Shown: positions 44,653 through 54,879, counted from the stretch's first letter. The stretch: 64,000 nucleotides of DNA from Caulobacteraceae bacterium (GCA_019748095.1 JAIEQA010000048.1:1-64000); one strand, 5' to 3'. Translations and numbers: made by a program. Notes: generated by a model from the sequence alone, not told the origin.

Positions 44653-45326
44653 GCGAACATGCAGGAGAACCCATTCGTGGCCTGCCCGGCCATCTGCCGG
44701 CCGGCGAGCACATCCTCTGGCAGGGATCGCCCGACTGGCGCACCCTGTCGCGGTCGGCGCTCAAGACCCACTGGATCGCGGTCTATTTCGGCGGGCTGGC
44801 CGTCTGGAACGTCGGCAGCCAGATGGCGTCCGGAGCCGCCCTGGCCCCGGCGCTGGGCATCGGCCTCCTGACCCTGGCGGTCGGAGCCGTCGCCGTCGGC
44901 CTGCTGGTGCTCTACGCCTGGCTCAACGCCCGCACGACGGTCTACACCCTGACCAACAAGCGGTTCGTGTTGCGCCACGGCGTGGCCCTGTCGAAATGCT
45001 TCAACATCCCCTATCCGACCATCGCCTCGGCCGGACTGAAGGTCGATGCGAAGGGCGTGGGCGACATCCCCCTCGGTCTCGCCGAAGGCTACAAGGTCGC
45101 CTACCCGCACCTGTGGCCGCATGTCCGTCCGTGGCGTTTCGTGACGCCCGAACCCATGCTGCGGTCCCTGCCCGAGGCCGCCACCGTGGCTGAGCTGCTG
45201 AGCCACCAATTGCAGTTGGCCGCCCGCGCCGCAGACAAGCCGTTCGTTGCCGAAACCCCGCGGGCCACCCCGGCCCCATCTCCCGCCCGCAAACGTCGCG
45301 CCGGCGGCCAACCCGCCGCCGCCTGA
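44649..45326 (+). CDS. puhB: Photosynthetic complex assembly protein PuhB
   Basis: 225 residues from a GTG overlapping the puhA stop (GTGA). LPAGEHILWQGSPDWRTL at the start, two or three central hydrophobic segments, and a PH-like domain (TVYTLTNKRFVLRHGVAL) place it in the PuhB family. PuhB is a membrane protein needed for efficient assembly of the reaction centre. The C terminus is an Ala/Pro/Arg-rich tail. Confidence 0.93.
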   Translation: MSEHAGEPIRGLPGHLPAGEHILWQGSPDWRTLSRSALKTHWIAVYFGGLAVWNVGSQMASGAALAPALGIGLLTLAVGAVAVGLLVLYAWLNARTTVYTLTNKRFVLRHGVALSKCFNIPYPTIASAGLKVDAKGVGDIPLGLAEGYKVAYPHLWPHVRPWRFVTPEPMLRSLPEAATVAELLSHQLQLAARAADKPFVAETPRATPAPSPARKRRAGGQPAAA

Positions 45327-45339
45327 AGGATCCGATCCG

Positions 45340-45819
45340 ATGTCCGCCGTTCACCACGAGCAAATGCCCAGACTGCCGCTCTATGCGGCCATCAGCCTGG
45401 TGCTGGCTTCCATTCTGATGGTCGGCGGCCAGCGGATCGGCGTCCTCGGCGCACCGCCGGCCGCCGAGCCCCGGCAGGCCACGGCCACCCTCAGCCAGGA
45501 CCTGCGCTTCTTCGACCAGCCGGACGGTGGCGTCCGCGTGGTGGTCTCAGGCGGGGACGAGCGGCTGATCCCGACCGCCTCGGGCGGCTTCGTGCGCGGG
45601 GTTCTGCGCAGCCTCGTCCGCGAGCGCCGCTCCATGGGGCTTGGCCCTGAACAGGCCTTCCGCGTGACCGAATGGTCCGACGGGGCCGTCACCATCCAGG
45701 ATCTGGCCACGGGCCGGACGCTGAACCTCAACGCCTTCGGGCCGACCAACCGCCAGGATTTCCTGGCCCTGATCGCGCCGGCCGGTTCCCCCGCCCTGAG
45801 CGCCGGAGCCGCCGCATGA
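45340..45819 (+). CDS. puhC: Photosynthetic complex assembly protein PuhC
   Basis: 159 residues with one N-terminal transmembrane helix (LYAAISLVLASILMVGG) and a periplasmic domain (TLSQDLRFFDQPDGGVRV, GFVRGVLRSLVRERR, TLNLNAFGPTNRQDFL). This is the PuhC pattern. In Rhodobacter PuhC affects the level and organisation of the core complex. It begins 13 bp after puhB and ends overlapping the next gene (ATGA). Confidence 0.92.
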   Translation: MSAVHHEQMPRLPLYAAISLVLASILMVGGQRIGVLGAPPAAEPRQATATLSQDLRFFDQPDGGVRVVVSGGDERLIPTASGGFVRGVLRSLVRERRSMGLGPEQAFRVTEWSDGAVTIQDLATGRTLNLNAFGPTNRQDFLALIAPAGSPALSAGAAA

Positions 45820-46103
45820 ACCGCCTGATGCAGATGGGCTGTACCGTCGAGGTCGAACACTCCGACGCCAGCCTGCACGCCCACGTCGCCCTGGACGGCG
45901 ATCCCGTGATCCGCCCCGGTGACGAGGTGCAGGTGCACGGCGATCCCATCCACGTCGCCTTCGGCGAGCGCCGCACCTTCCGCCGCATGGCAACCCTGCG
46001 TCGCGCCTCCTTCCTGGAGCGCACATGGACGCGCACCTGCGCCGGCTTCTTTGAAATGAACGAACTGTACGAAGTCAGCTTCACACCCCGGAGGACCCTG
46101 TGA
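45816..46103 (+). CDS. Conserved-looking 95-residue protein between puhC and acsF
   Basis: 95 residues ([20 protein letters not shown]) with no membrane segment. The first part is beta-rich and contains [20 protein letters not shown]; the end is basic ([20 protein letters not shown]) and then [14 protein letters not shown]. Both ends overlap neighbours as ATGA-type junctions, so it is firmly embedded in the puh-acsF operon. A small protein at this place occurs in other alphaproteobacterial clusters as far as I recall. No function is known to me; a role in AcsF or complex assembly is only suggested by position. Confidence 0.8.
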   Translation: MNRLMQMGCTVEVEHSDASLHAHVALDGDPVIRPGDEVQVHGDPIHVAFGERRTFRRMATLRRASFLERTWTRTCAGFFEMNELYEVSFTPRRTL

Positions 46104-47221
46104 CCGCCGTATCCTTCGACACCTATGAGGAAACCCCCGGCCTGACCGCGCTTCGTCGCGAGGCCGCGCGCCAGAAGGTCAACTCTGAAGAGTCCTTCAA
46201 GCTGGCGACCCAGGACACCGTCCTGTCGCCGCGCTTCTACACCACCGACTTCGCCGCCATGGACCGCATCGACGTGTCCCCGGTCCGGGCCCAGTGGGAC
46301 GCCCTGATGGCCGAGTTCGAAGCGGACGTGAACAAGGACCATTTCAAGCGCGACGCGGCCTTTGACGGCATCATCGAGAACCTGCCCGACGATCTTCGGA
46401 AGGAGTTCACCGACTTCCTGGTGTCGTCGCTGACGTCGGAGTTCTCGGGCTGCGTCCTGTATGCCGAGATCGCCAAGCGGGTTCAGAACCCCGACATCCG
46501 CGCCCTGTTCAAATACATGAGCCGCGACGAGAGCCGCCACGCCGGCTTCATCAACGACACGCTGAAGGATGCGAAGATCGGGGTGGATCTGAGCTTCCTG
46601 ACCAAGGTCAAGAAATACACCCACTTCAAGCCCAAGTTCATCTTCTACGCCGTCTATCTGTCCGAGAAGATCGGCTACGCGCGCTACATCGCGATCCATC
46701 GCCATCTGGAACAGAATCCGGACAAGCGCTTCCACCCGATCTTCCAGTGGTTCGAACGGTGGTGCAACGACGAGTTCAAGCACGGCGAGGCCTTCGCCCT
46801 GATCATGCGAAACGACCCGAAGCTGCTGAGCGGCGGCAACGTCTGGTGGATCCGGTTCTTCCTGCTCAGCGTCTATGCGACCATGTACGTCCGCGACCAC
46901 ATGCGTCCTGCCTTCCACAAGGCGCTGGGCGTCGACATCACCACCTACGACTATGAGGTCTTCCGCATCTGTTCGGAGATCTCGAAACAGGTCTATCCGG
47001 TCACCCTGCGCACCGACGATCCCCGTTTCCGCGCCGGGATGGAGCGGCTGCGCCTGACCTCGGACGCCATCGCCGACGCGAAGGCGAAGGGCGGCCTGTT
47101 CTCCAGGCTGAAGCGGTTTGGTCTGGTGATCAAGGCCGGGGCGACGCTGGCGGGCCTGTATCTCCTGCCGGTCGACAAAAATCCGCTGCCCGCCGACGTT
47201 CGGATGGAGCCGACCTGGTAG
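46100..47221 (+). CDS. acsF: Aerobic Mg-protoporphyrin monomethyl ester cyclase
   Basis: 373 residues from GTG 46100. AcsF is the oxygen-dependent diiron enzyme that forms the fifth (isocyclic) ring of chlorophylls. The diiron ligands are in [29 protein letters not shown] and [13 protein letters not shown] (ExxH pairs). [16 protein letters not shown] and the C-terminal [18 protein letters not shown] are typical. No anaerobic bchE is seen in the window. It ends 2 bp before puhE. Confidence 0.97.
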   Translation: MTAVSFDTYEETPGLTALRREAARQKVNSEESFKLATQDTVLSPRFYTTDFAAMDRIDVSPVRAQWDALMAEFEADVNKDHFKRDAAFDGIIENLPDDLRKEFTDFLVSSLTSEFSGCVLYAEIAKRVQNPDIRALFKYMSRDESRHAGFINDTLKDAKIGVDLSFLTKVKKYTHFKPKFIFYAVYLSEKIGYARYIAIHRHLEQNPDKRFHPIFQWFERWCNDEFKHGEAFALIMRNDPKLLSGGNVWWIRFFLLSVYATMYVRDHMRPAFHKALGVDITTYDYEVFRICSEISKQVYPVTLRTDDPRFRAGMERLRLTSDAIADAKAKGGLFSRLKRFGLVIKAGATLAGLYLLPVDKNPLPADVRMEPTW

Positions 47222-47223
47222 TC

Positions 47224-48039
47224 ATGGCCGACCTCGTCCAGCCTCTCGTGATCGCGGCCCTGCTCTGGTGGTTCTCCACCGGAGCCATCCTGTGGCTGGT
47301 GCGTCTGCCGCGCGCGACCTTCGGGTGGAGCCTGGGCGCCTATGCGGTCTTGGCGGCCGCGGCGACCGTGGGTCTGATGCTGGCGGCCCGCGATCCCGGC
47401 GTGACCGGGGCCTATGTCGCCTTCGGCTGCGCCCTGACCGTCTGGGGCTGGCACGAGATGGGCTTTCTGATGGGCAAGCTGACCGGTCCGCGCCGGACCG
47501 CCTGCCCGTTCGGGGCCAGGGGCTGGCGGCGATTCACGGTCTCGGCGGAAACGGTGATCCATCACGAGATCGCCCTGGCCCTCACCGCCGCCCTGTTCGT
47601 CGCCCTGACCTGGGGCCAGCCGAACCAGACGGGCACCCTGACCTTCCTGCTGCTGCTGGGCATGCGGCTGTCGACCAAGCTCAACATCTTCCTCGGCGTG
47701 CCCAATCCGCCCGTCACCTTCCTGCCAACCAACCTCGCCTATCTGCAGAGCTATTTCCGCCGGGCCCGGTTCAACGCCCTGTTCCCCGTCTCCCTGGCCC
47801 TGTCGATCGTCGTGACGATCCTGCTGGGAGAGGCGGCGCTGACGGCCGAGGGCGGAGCCCAGGTCGGCTATGGCCTGATGTTCATGCTCGCCGCGCTGGG
47901 CCTGCTGGAACATGGCTTCCTGATGCTGCCCTCACCCGACCGCGCCCTGTGGGGATGGGCGCTGGGGCGCGGTGATCTGGGCCAGACCAAACCGGCCGTG
48001 CAGGTCGCCCTCGCGGCGACCGGGGAGCGCGACCAGTGA
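47224..48039 (+). CDS. puhE: Photosynthetic complex assembly protein PuhE
   Basis: 271 residues with about seven transmembrane segments (DUF3623). Hallmarks are [48 protein letters not shown] and [20 protein letters not shown]. PuhE modulates synthesis or assembly of the core complex in Rhodobacter. It ends overlapping a possible GTG start of hemA. Confidence 0.94.
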   Translation: MADLVQPLVIAALLWWFSTGAILWLVRLPRATFGWSLGAYAVLAAAATVGLMLAARDPGVTGAYVAFGCALTVWGWHEMGFLMGKLTGPRRTACPFGARGWRRFTVSAETVIHHEIALALTAALFVALTWGQPNQTGTLTFLLLLGMRLSTKLNIFLGVPNPPVTFLPTNLAYLQSYFRRARFNALFPVSLALSIVVTILLGEAALTAEGGAQVGYGLMFMLAALGLLEHGFLMLPSPDRALWGWALGRGDLGQTKPAVQVALAATGERDQ

Positions 48040-48077
48040 TCAACGCAAAGACAGAAACGACCGGGGGAACAACCGCC

Positions 48078-49295
48078 ATGAACTATGAAGCCTTCTTCCA
48101 GGGCGAGCTCGATGTCCTGCGCGACGCCGGCAACTACCGGGTCTTCGCCGACATCGAGCGCAAGCGCGGCAGCTTCCCGAAGGCCCGCAAACATGGCGAC
48201 GGACCCGAGGAAGTCACCGTCTGGTGCTCCAATGACTATCTCGGCATGGGCCAGAGCGCCCATGTCCTGAAGGCCATGCACGAGGCGCTGGACAGCTGCG
48301 GAGCCGGGGCCGGCGGCACGCGCAACATCTCGGGCACCAACCATCATCACGTCCTGCTGGAGCGCGAACTGGCCGACCTGCACAACAAGGAAGCCGCCCT
48401 GCTGTTCACCAGCGGCTATGTCTCCAACTGGGCGGCGCTGGGCACCCTGGCCGCCCGTCTGCCCAACTGCGTCGTCCTGTCGGACGCCTGCAACCATGCC
48501 TCCATGATCGAGGGCATCCGCCACAGCCGCGCCGAGCGCCAGATCTTCCGCCACAACGATCCGGAGCATCTGGACCGCCTGTTGTCCGCCATCGACCCGG
48601 ACCGGCCCAAGCTGGTCGCCTTCGAGAGCGTCTATTCCATGGATGGCGACATCGGTCCGATCGCCGAGATCATCGAGGTGTCCGAGAAACACGGGGCCAT
48701 GACCTATCTGGACGAGGTCCACGGCGTCGGCCTGTACGGCGCGCGTGGCGGCGGCGTCGCCGAGCGCGAGGGCCTGATGGACCGGATCACGGTGATCGAG
48801 GGCACATTGGGCAAGGCCTTCGGCGTCATGGGGGGCTATATCGCAGCCTCGGCAGCCCTGTGCGACTTCGTCCGCAGCTTCGCCTCGGGCTTCATCTTCA
48901 CCACCGCCCTGCCGCCCGCTGTGGCGGCCGGTGCCGCGGCCAGCGTCAAACATCTGAAGGCCTCGGAAATCGAGCGCGCCCGCCATCAGGACCGCGTCGC
49001 CCGTGTCCGCGCCCGGCTGGACGCCTCCGGCATCCCCCACTTGCCGAACGACAGCCACATCATCCCGGTGATGGTCGGCGACCCCCACAAGTGCAAGATG
49101 ATCTCCGACTGGCTAATGGAACACCACGGAATCTATGTGCAGCCGATCAACTATCCGACCGTGCCGCTGGGCACCGAGCGGCTGCGCATTACCCCCTCGC
49201 CGGTCCATTCGGACGAGGACATCGACCGGCTGATCGACGCCCTGTCCGAGATCTGGTCGCACTGCGCCCTGGCCCGCACCGCCGTCGCCGCCTGA
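48078..49295 (+). CDS. hemA: 5-aminolevulinate synthase
   Basis: 405 residues from ATG 48078 ([14 protein letters not shown]), preceded by a GGGGGAA run; a GTG at 48036 overlapping puhE would add 14 residues. The PLP enzyme joins glycine and succinyl-CoA to start tetrapyrrole synthesis. Features are [38 protein letters not shown], the cofactor lysine in [13 protein letters not shown] (about Lys245), and [16 protein letters not shown]. Its place at the end of the photosynthesis operon couples precursor supply to pigment demand. Confidence 0.96.
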   Translation: MNYEAFFQGELDVLRDAGNYRVFADIERKRGSFPKARKHGDGPEEVTVWCSNDYLGMGQSAHVLKAMHEALDSCGAGAGGTRNISGTNHHHVLLERELADLHNKEAALLFTSGYVSNWAALGTLAARLPNCVVLSDACNHASMIEGIRHSRAERQIFRHNDPEHLDRLLSAIDPDRPKLVAFESVYSMDGDIGPIAEIIEVSEKHGAMTYLDEVHGVGLYGARGGGVAEREGLMDRITVIEGTLGKAFGVMGGYIAASAALCDFVRSFASGFIFTTALPPAVAAGAAASVKHLKASEIERARHQDRVARVRARLDASGIPHLPNDSHIIPVMVGDPHKCKMISDWLMEHHGIYVQPINYPTVPLGTERLRITPSPVHSDEDIDRLIDALSEIWSHCALARTAVAA

Positions 49296-49317
49296 TGCCG
49301 GCCGGAGCGACGGCCCC

Positions 49318-50262
49318 ATGAAGGCCGTCGTCCTGACCGGAATTGTCGTGCTGGTGGTCGCGCTGGTCGCCACCACGGTCTGGCTCTGGACCCCGGACAA
49401 GACCCGGCCCGAACTGGAAGCGCTGTACCTCGCCCGCCCCGGTGACATGATCACGGTGGCCGGAACGCGGCTGCATGTGCGCGACACCGGCCCGCGCGAA
49501 GCCCCGGCGGTCATCCTTTTGCACGGCTTCGGGGCCAGTCTGCATACCTGGGAGCCCTGGGCGGAAGTGCTCGACGACGACCTGCGCGTCATCCGCCTCG
49601 ACCTGCCCGGTGCCGGCCTGTCGCCGCCTGATCCGACCGGTGACTATACCGACGCCCGGGTCACCACCCTGCTGCGGGACCTGATGGATCAGCTGGGCCT
49701 CCAGCGCGCCTCGCTGGTCGGTAATTCGGTCGGTGGCCGCCTCGCCTGGACCCTCGCTGCCGAACATCCCGACCGGGTCGAACGTCTGGTACTGATCGCG
49801 CCAGACGGCTTCGCCAGCCCGGGCTTCGAGTACGGCAAGGCCCCCGAAGTCCCGTGGATCATGGGCCTGATGCGCTACACCCTGCCTCGCGGCATGCTCC
49901 GGGCCAATATCGTCGTCGGCTATGCGGATCCTGCGGCCCTGACCGAGCCGACCCTGACCCGCTACCGCGACCTGATGCTGGCCCCGGGGGCGAGACAGGC
50001 CATGCTCGACAGGATGGAGCAGACGGTTCTGCGCGATCCTGCCCCCCTGCTGGGCCGGATCACCGCGCCCGTCCTGCTGGTCTGGGGCGAACAGGACGCC
50101 ATGATCCCCTTCAGCAATGCCCGCGACTACCAGCGCGCCCTCGCCGATGTCCGGCTCGTGTCCTTCCCCGACCTGGGCCACCTGCCGCACGAAGAGGCTC
50201 CGGCACAGTCCCTGCCCCCGGTCCGCGCCTTCCTGCTGGCCCGGACCACCGATCGCCCCTGA
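49318..50262 (+). CDS. Membrane-anchored alpha/beta hydrolase behind hemA
   Basis: 314 residues with an N-terminal signal anchor (VVLTGIVVLVVALVATTVWL). The hydrolase core has ILLHGFGASLHTWEPW, DLPGAGLSPPDP, the nucleophile elbow LVGNSVGGRLAWTL (Ser in GNSVGG), LVWGEQDAMIP with the acid, and DLGHLPHEE with the His. It starts 22 bp after hemA and may be co-transcribed. Its overall plan resembles BchO, but the substrate is unknown; it could equally be a general esterase. Confidence 0.8.
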   Translation: MKAVVLTGIVVLVVALVATTVWLWTPDKTRPELEALYLARPGDMITVAGTRLHVRDTGPREAPAVILLHGFGASLHTWEPWAEVLDDDLRVIRLDLPGAGLSPPDPTGDYTDARVTTLLRDLMDQLGLQRASLVGNSVGGRLAWTLAAEHPDRVERLVLIAPDGFASPGFEYGKAPEVPWIMGLMRYTLPRGMLRANIVVGYADPAALTEPTLTRYRDLMLAPGARQAMLDRMEQTVLRDPAPLLGRITAPVLLVWGEQDAMIPFSNARDYQRALADVRLVSFPDLGHLPHEEAPAQSLPPVRAFLLARTTDRP

Positions 50263-50387
50263 TCACCAAGGCGTGACGGCGCTGCGCTGGCGCACGGAGG
50301 TCAGGCGCACTACCGTCGGTGACCTGTTCTGTTTCCGATCGTAAGCCAGTCGAGAGTCGCCCGCCCCTTCCAATCCCCGGAGTCCCC

Positions 50388-51176
50388 ATGTCCCGCAGTC
50401 CCGCCGCGCCGATGCCGATGTCCGCTCCGCACACTGTGCGGCGGATCACGGGTGCCGATCTGAACTGGGCCCTGTCGCAGGGATGGAAGGATTTCAACGC
50501 CAAGCGCGGCGACATTCTGGTGCTGGCGGTCCTGTATCCGGTCCTCGGACTGCTGACGGCGGTCATCGCCCTGAACGACCGGCTCCTGCCGGTCTTCTTT
50601 CCGCTGGTCGCCGGTCTTTCGGTCATGGGACCGGCGGTCGCCGCAGGCTTCTACGAGATCGCACGACGTCGCGGCCTGGGGATCAGCTCCAGCTGGCGTT
50701 ATTTCTTTGATCCCCTGCGCGGGCGCAGTCGCACACCGCTGGTGATGCTGACCCTGATGTCCCTGGCCCTGTTCGGGGCCTGGATCGCGGCCGCATGGAT
50801 CATCTATCAGGCCACGCTCGCCCAGGTGGGGCCCATGACCCTCGCTGGCGGTTTTGACCAGTTGTTCTCCACGCCGGAGGGCCTGAACCTCGTCATCATC
50901 GGCAACCTCGTCGGCGCGGGCTTCGCCGTGCTGACCGTGTTCCTGACCCTGGTGTCGTTTCCCATGGTCGTGGATCGGCCTGTTGACGCCGGTACGGCGG
51001 TCGCGACCTCGGTCCGGGCCGTGGCCCGAAATCTGCCCGCTGTCGCCTCATGGGGCCTGCGGGTCGCGGGCCTCCTCGTGCTGGGATCCCTGCCGTTCTT
51101 CATCGGTCTGGCTGTGGTCCTGCCGGTGCTGGGCTACGCCACCTGGCATCTCTACACCCGGCTGGTCGAGCGCTAG
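50388..51176 (+). CDS. DUF2189 integral membrane protein
   Basis: 262 residues with about six transmembrane helices. The N-terminal ADLNWALSQGWKDFNAKRGD and MGPAVAAGFYEIARRRGLG are the DUF2189 pattern. The protein is of unknown function and is often encoded near respiratory genes in proteobacteria. It begins 125 bp after the hydrolase and ends overlapping the stop of the convergent TMEM43-like gene. Confidence 0.82.
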   Translation: MSRSPAAPMPMSAPHTVRRITGADLNWALSQGWKDFNAKRGDILVLAVLYPVLGLLTAVIALNDRLLPVFFPLVAGLSVMGPAVAAGFYEIARRRGLGISSSWRYFFDPLRGRSRTPLVMLTLMSLALFGAWIAAAWIIYQATLAQVGPMTLAGGFDQLFSTPEGLNLVIIGNLVGAGFAVLTVFLTLVSFPMVVDRPVDAGTAVATSVRAVARNLPAVASWGLRVAGLLVLGSLPFFIGLAVVLPVLGYATWHLYTRLVER

Positions 51177-52354
51177 GCGGACGCTGCGGACGCTGCCGCC
51201 CGCTTCGCCCGTCCGAGTCCCAGACGGTAGACGGCAAATGCGATCCCACCCCCGACCAGCAGGATGATGACGGTCGTGACCGGCCGGAAGGCCAGCCAGG
51301 CCAGGGCGATGGTCACCGTGCCGACCAGCAGGCCAAGCACGAAGCCGATCAGGCCCGTCCCCATCCGCACGATGGTTCCGGCAAGGGGAAGGACGTCGGC
51401 CAGGACGCCGAAGGGTGCCAGGATCAGGCCGAAGCCGACCATCAACAGGATCACACCGCCCACGCGAATGATCCACGCCAGCACAGTGTTGGCGTCCTGG
51501 GCGCTCTGGAACATATCGGCCGCCGGCACATTTCCGTCCGCGACCAGCAGGACCTCGGCCCCGTTGCGCGCGCGCCAGGGCATGAACCCGTCGCCGTTCT
51601 GGCGGGCGACCACGCTGGTCTCCGCCGCCGGTGTCAGATCGTAGGCAATCCGCGTGTCCCCGATCGCCGGAGCGGCCGGGTTCTCACCCAGATAGATCCG
51701 GTTCTGGCCCAGGCTGAGGGTCCGCCCCTGGCCCGCCGCCGCCTCGACTTCCGGCAGCATGGCGGTCGGCAGCGGCAGCGCCTGGGCCCCGCCCATCTGG
51801 CTCAGCACCGTGTCGTCGAGACGGAAGTCGCCGAGGGTCGCGTCCTGCGCGTAGACCTCCCGGGCCTCAATGGTCATCTGCGGGTTCTCGTGCCCGGCGA
51901 CCGTCTGGAAGTTGCTGGAGTCGATGGCATCGGACGACCAGACCTTCGAATAGGTGTAGGTGGTGACGGTCTCCTCGCCGCCCCCCAGTTTGGTCCGGGT
52001 CTCGCTCTTCGACTCCTCCTGCCACTGATACATCTCGACCGTGCGGGCCAGCTTCACGCCGGTTGCCGTGACGCCGAAATCCGGATCGGACAGAGGTTCG
52101 GTGACCCCGACCACGCCGGTCACATGCACCAGCTTCTGGTCATTGGCAGGCAGGATCGGCGCGACCTCCGCCTCGATGACGGTCCCCGCGCCCTCGGTCA
52201 GGCCGCGCGCGATCTTGACCGCATTGCCCTCGTTCCAGGCCAGGCCGGCGACACAGCCGAGGATCAGGACCAGACCGACCAGTACCCCGGCAAGGGCCGA
52301 GCCGATGCGGCTGAACCATGAGGTCGTGGTGGTGCGTGTAATCTGATCTGGCAT
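51173..52354 (-). CDS. TMEM43 family membrane protein
   Basis: 393 residues: an N-terminal transmembrane helix (GSALAGVLVGLVLILGCVAG), a large periplasmic domain starting AWNEGNAVKIARGLTEG, and three or four C-terminal helices. NEGrAv..a.sL.EG and the closing helices are the TMEM43 (DUF1625) pattern. Bacterial members have no settled function. ATG 52354 is used; the open frame upstream is Gly/Ser-rich non-homologous sequence. Confidence 0.8.
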   Translation of the reverse strand: MPDQITRTTTTSWFSRIGSALAGVLVGLVLILGCVAGLAWNEGNAVKIARGLTEGAGTVIEAEVAPILPANDQKLVHVTGVVGVTEPLSDPDFGVTATGVKLARTVEMYQWQEESKSETRTKLGGGEETVTTYTYSKVWSSDAIDSSNFQTVAGHENPQMTIEAREVYAQDATLGDFRLDDTVLSQMGGAQALPLPTAMLPEVEAAAGQGRTLSLGQNRIYLGENPAAPAIGDTRIAYDLTPAAETSVVARQNGDGFMPWRARNGAEVLLVADGNVPAADMFQSAQDANTVLAWIIRVGGVILLMVGFGLILAPFGVLADVLPLAGTIVRMGTGLIGFVLGLLVGTVTIALAWLAFRPVTTVIILLVGGGIAFAVYRLGLGRAKRAAASAASA

Positions 52355-52460
52355 GGTGCCCCCCCGAGCGCGTGTCCGGCCCCGATGGACCGATCGCCCC
52401 GCTATAGCACCGGCGGGCCGGGGGAACAGGGCGCTGGCCCCGACAGAACCTGACGGCGGG

Positions 52461-53447
52461 TCAGACCCCCCGCCAGCCCCGCCACCAGACCACGAACCGT
52501 CCGAGTCCCTCGGCCAGGGCGACCTTCGGCGCATAGCCGGTCAGGGCGTTCAGCTTGGAGACATCGGCATAGGTGGCCGTGACATCCCCCGCCTGCATCG
52601 GCCGCATCACCTTCACCGCCTCGCGGCCCAGGGCCGCCTCAAGGGTCGAGATCATCTCCATCAGGCCGACAGGGCTGGAATCGCCGATGTTGTAGACCTC
52701 GTGCCCGCCGCGCGATGGCGGATTGTCCAGCACGCCCACCACCCCGTCGACGATGTCGTCGATGAAGGTGAAATCGCGCGCCATCTTCCCCTCGCCATAG
52801 ACCTCGATCGGCTCGCCGCGCATGATCTTCTCGGTGAAGCCGAAATAGGCCATATCCGGCCGGCCCATCGGTCCATAGACGGTGAAGAACCGAAGCCCCG
52901 ACTGTGGAAAGCCGTACAGGGTCGCATAGCTCTGACTCATCAGCTCGCACGACCGCTTGGTCGCGGCATACAGCGACACGGGCGTGACGGTCGGATCATC
53001 CTCGCGGAACCCCTGCCCGGCCAGGGGCCGGTCGCCATAGACCGAACTGGACGAGGCATAGACCAGATGCTCGACCCCGCCGTGGCGGCAGGCCTCCATG
53101 ATCGACAGATGGCCCTGCAGGTTGGAGCGCTCGTAGGCAAAGGGGTTCTCGATCGAATAGCGCACCCCCGCCTGGGCGGCGAGATGCACGACCCGTCGCG
53201 CCCCTGACTCCTTGACCAGTTCCGCCATGGCCGGGGCATCGGCAATGTCGGCCCGCATCATCAGGAACCCCGGATGTGTCGCCAGACGCGCCGCCCGAAG
53301 GTCCTTCAGGGCGACCTCATAATAGGGATTGAAATCATCGACCCCGATAACGGTCTCGCCCCGCTGCAGCAGCCGCTCGGCCACATGCATGCCGACGAAG
53401 CCGGCTGCCCCGGTGACAATGACCGGGCCCACGCCTGCCTCACTCAC
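52461..53447 (-). CDS. NAD-dependent UDP-sugar 4-epimerase (UDP-glucuronate type)
   Basis: 328 residues from a GTG at 53447 that overlaps the ugd stop (GTGA). NAD-binding start VIVTGAAGFVGMHVAERL, then DDFNPYYEVALKDLRAARL and HLAAQAGVRYSIENP, the catalytic YAATKRSCE, RFFTVYGPMGRPDM and GKMARDFTFIDD. This combination is that of UDP-glucuronate 4-epimerases, which convert UDP-glucuronate to UDP-galacturonate. Co-translation with ugd supports that assignment. Confidence 0.87.
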   Translation of the reverse strand: MSEAGVGPVIVTGAAGFVGMHVAERLLQRGETVIGVDDFNPYYEVALKDLRAARLATHPGFLMMRADIADAPAMAELVKESGARRVVHLAAQAGVRYSIENPFAYERSNLQGHLSIMEACRHGGVEHLVYASSSSVYGDRPLAGQGFREDDPTVTPVSLYAATKRSCELMSQSYATLYGFPQSGLRFFTVYGPMGRPDMAYFGFTEKIMRGEPIEVYGEGKMARDFTFIDDIVDGVVGVLDNPPSRGGHEVYNIGDSSPVGLMEMISTLEAALGREAVKVMRPMQAGDVTATYADVSKLNALTGYAPKVALAEGLGRFVVWWRGWRGV

Positions 53448-54748
53448 GGTTTGCCGACGCCGACATAGTCGAACCCGTCCGCCCGGACTTCCTGGGACCG
53501 GTAGACATTGCGCAGATCGATCATCAGCGGACGCGCCATCAGGTCCTTCAGGCGCGGCAGGTCCAGCGCCCGGAACTGATCCCACTCCGTCAGGATCACC
53601 ACGGCATCGGCCCCCGCTGCGGCCTCATAGGGTCCAGTGGCGAACGTGACGTCCGACAGCAGATGCCCGGCTTCCTTCATCCCCTCCGGATCAAAGGCGG
53701 TCACCTTCGCCCCCATGGCCTGCAGCGCCGGGATGATCGCCAGACTGGGGCTGTCACGCATGTCATCCGTGTTCGGCTTGAAGGTCAGGCCCAGGATGGC
53801 GACGGTCTTGCCCGCGATATCTCCACCGATGGCGGCGCGGATCTTCTCGGCCATGGCCAGTTTGCGGGCATCATTGACCTCGACCGTGGTTTCGATCAGC
53901 CGCACCGGCGCACCATAGTGCTGGGCTGTGCGGACCAGGGCGATGGTGTCCTTGGGGAAGCAGGATCCGCCGTAGCCGGGCCCAGGGTTCAGGAATTTCG
54001 AGCCGATCCGTCCGTCCAGGCCGATCCCCTTGGCCACCTGCTGCACATCGGCCCCGACCTTTTCGCACAGGTCGGCCATCTCGTTGATGAAGGTGATCTT
54101 CATCGCGAGGAATCCGTTGCCGGCGTATTTGATCAGTTCGGAGGTCCGGCGCGAGGTGTAGACGACGGGGAATTCATTCAGGCTCAGCGGGCGATAGAGC
54201 TCGGCCATCGCCGCCTTGGCGCGCTCGTCCTCGACCCCGATCACAACACGGTCCGGCCGTTTGAAATCCTCGATCGCAGCTCCCTCGCGCAGGAACTCGG
54301 GGTTGGAGACCACGGCGAACTGGGCGTTCGGATTGGCCTTCTTCATGATCGCCTCGACCTCATCGCCCGTGCCCACGGGCACGGTCGACTTGGTGACGAT
54401 GACGGTGAAGTCCTGGATCAGGCCGGCGATCTCCTCCGCCGCGGCATAGACATAGGACAGGTCGGCATGGCCGTCGCCGCGCCGGGTCGGGGTGCCGACG
54501 GCGATGAAGATGATCTCGGCATTGCGGATCGCCTCGGACCCGTCGACCGCGAACGACAGCCGACCGGCCTTGACGTTGTCGGCCACCAGTTGCTCCAGAC
54601 CGGGCTCGAAGATCGGGATCTCGCCGCGGTTCAGCCGTTCGATCTTGGAGGGATCCTTGTCGACGCACACCACAGTGTGACCGAAGTCCGCAAAACAGGC
54701 CCCGGACACCAGGCCCACATAGCCTGTCCCAATCATCGTCACGCGCAT
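53444..54748 (-). CDS. ugd: UDP-glucose 6-dehydrogenase
   Basis: 434 residues. It oxidises UDP-glucose to UDP-glucuronate for envelope or exopolysaccharide synthesis. N-terminal GTGYVGLVSGACFADFGHTV, AVGTPTRRGDGHADLSYVY, the catalytic-Cys motif NPGPGYGGSCFPKDTIAL, and LGLTFKPNTDDMRDSPSL are all present. It supplies the substrate for the epimerase encoded immediately downstream. Confidence 0.95.
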   Translation of the reverse strand: MRVTMIGTGYVGLVSGACFADFGHTVVCVDKDPSKIERLNRGEIPIFEPGLEQLVADNVKAGRLSFAVDGSEAIRNAEIIFIAVGTPTRRGDGHADLSYVYAAAEEIAGLIQDFTVIVTKSTVPVGTGDEVEAIMKKANPNAQFAVVSNPEFLREGAAIEDFKRPDRVVIGVEDERAKAAMAELYRPLSLNEFPVVYTSRRTSELIKYAGNGFLAMKITFINEMADLCEKVGADVQQVAKGIGLDGRIGSKFLNPGPGYGGSCFPKDTIALVRTAQHYGAPVRLIETTVEVNDARKLAMAEKIRAAIGGDIAGKTVAILGLTFKPNTDDMRDSPSLAIIPALQAMGAKVTAFDPEGMKEAGHLLSDVTFATGPYEAAAGADAVVILTEWDQFRALDLPRLKDLMARPLMIDLRNVYRSQEVRADGFDYVGVGKP

Positions 54749-54879
54749 CGAAATCCCTCCCCAAGCGACAGCGCGACAGCCATAACCCAGTCAATGGTGC
54801 GGCGCAAAACATCTTGGTGTACGGCGCGTTAAGCCTCTCTCCTCACGGGATCTTGAGGCTGATCGGTCACGGTCGAACC

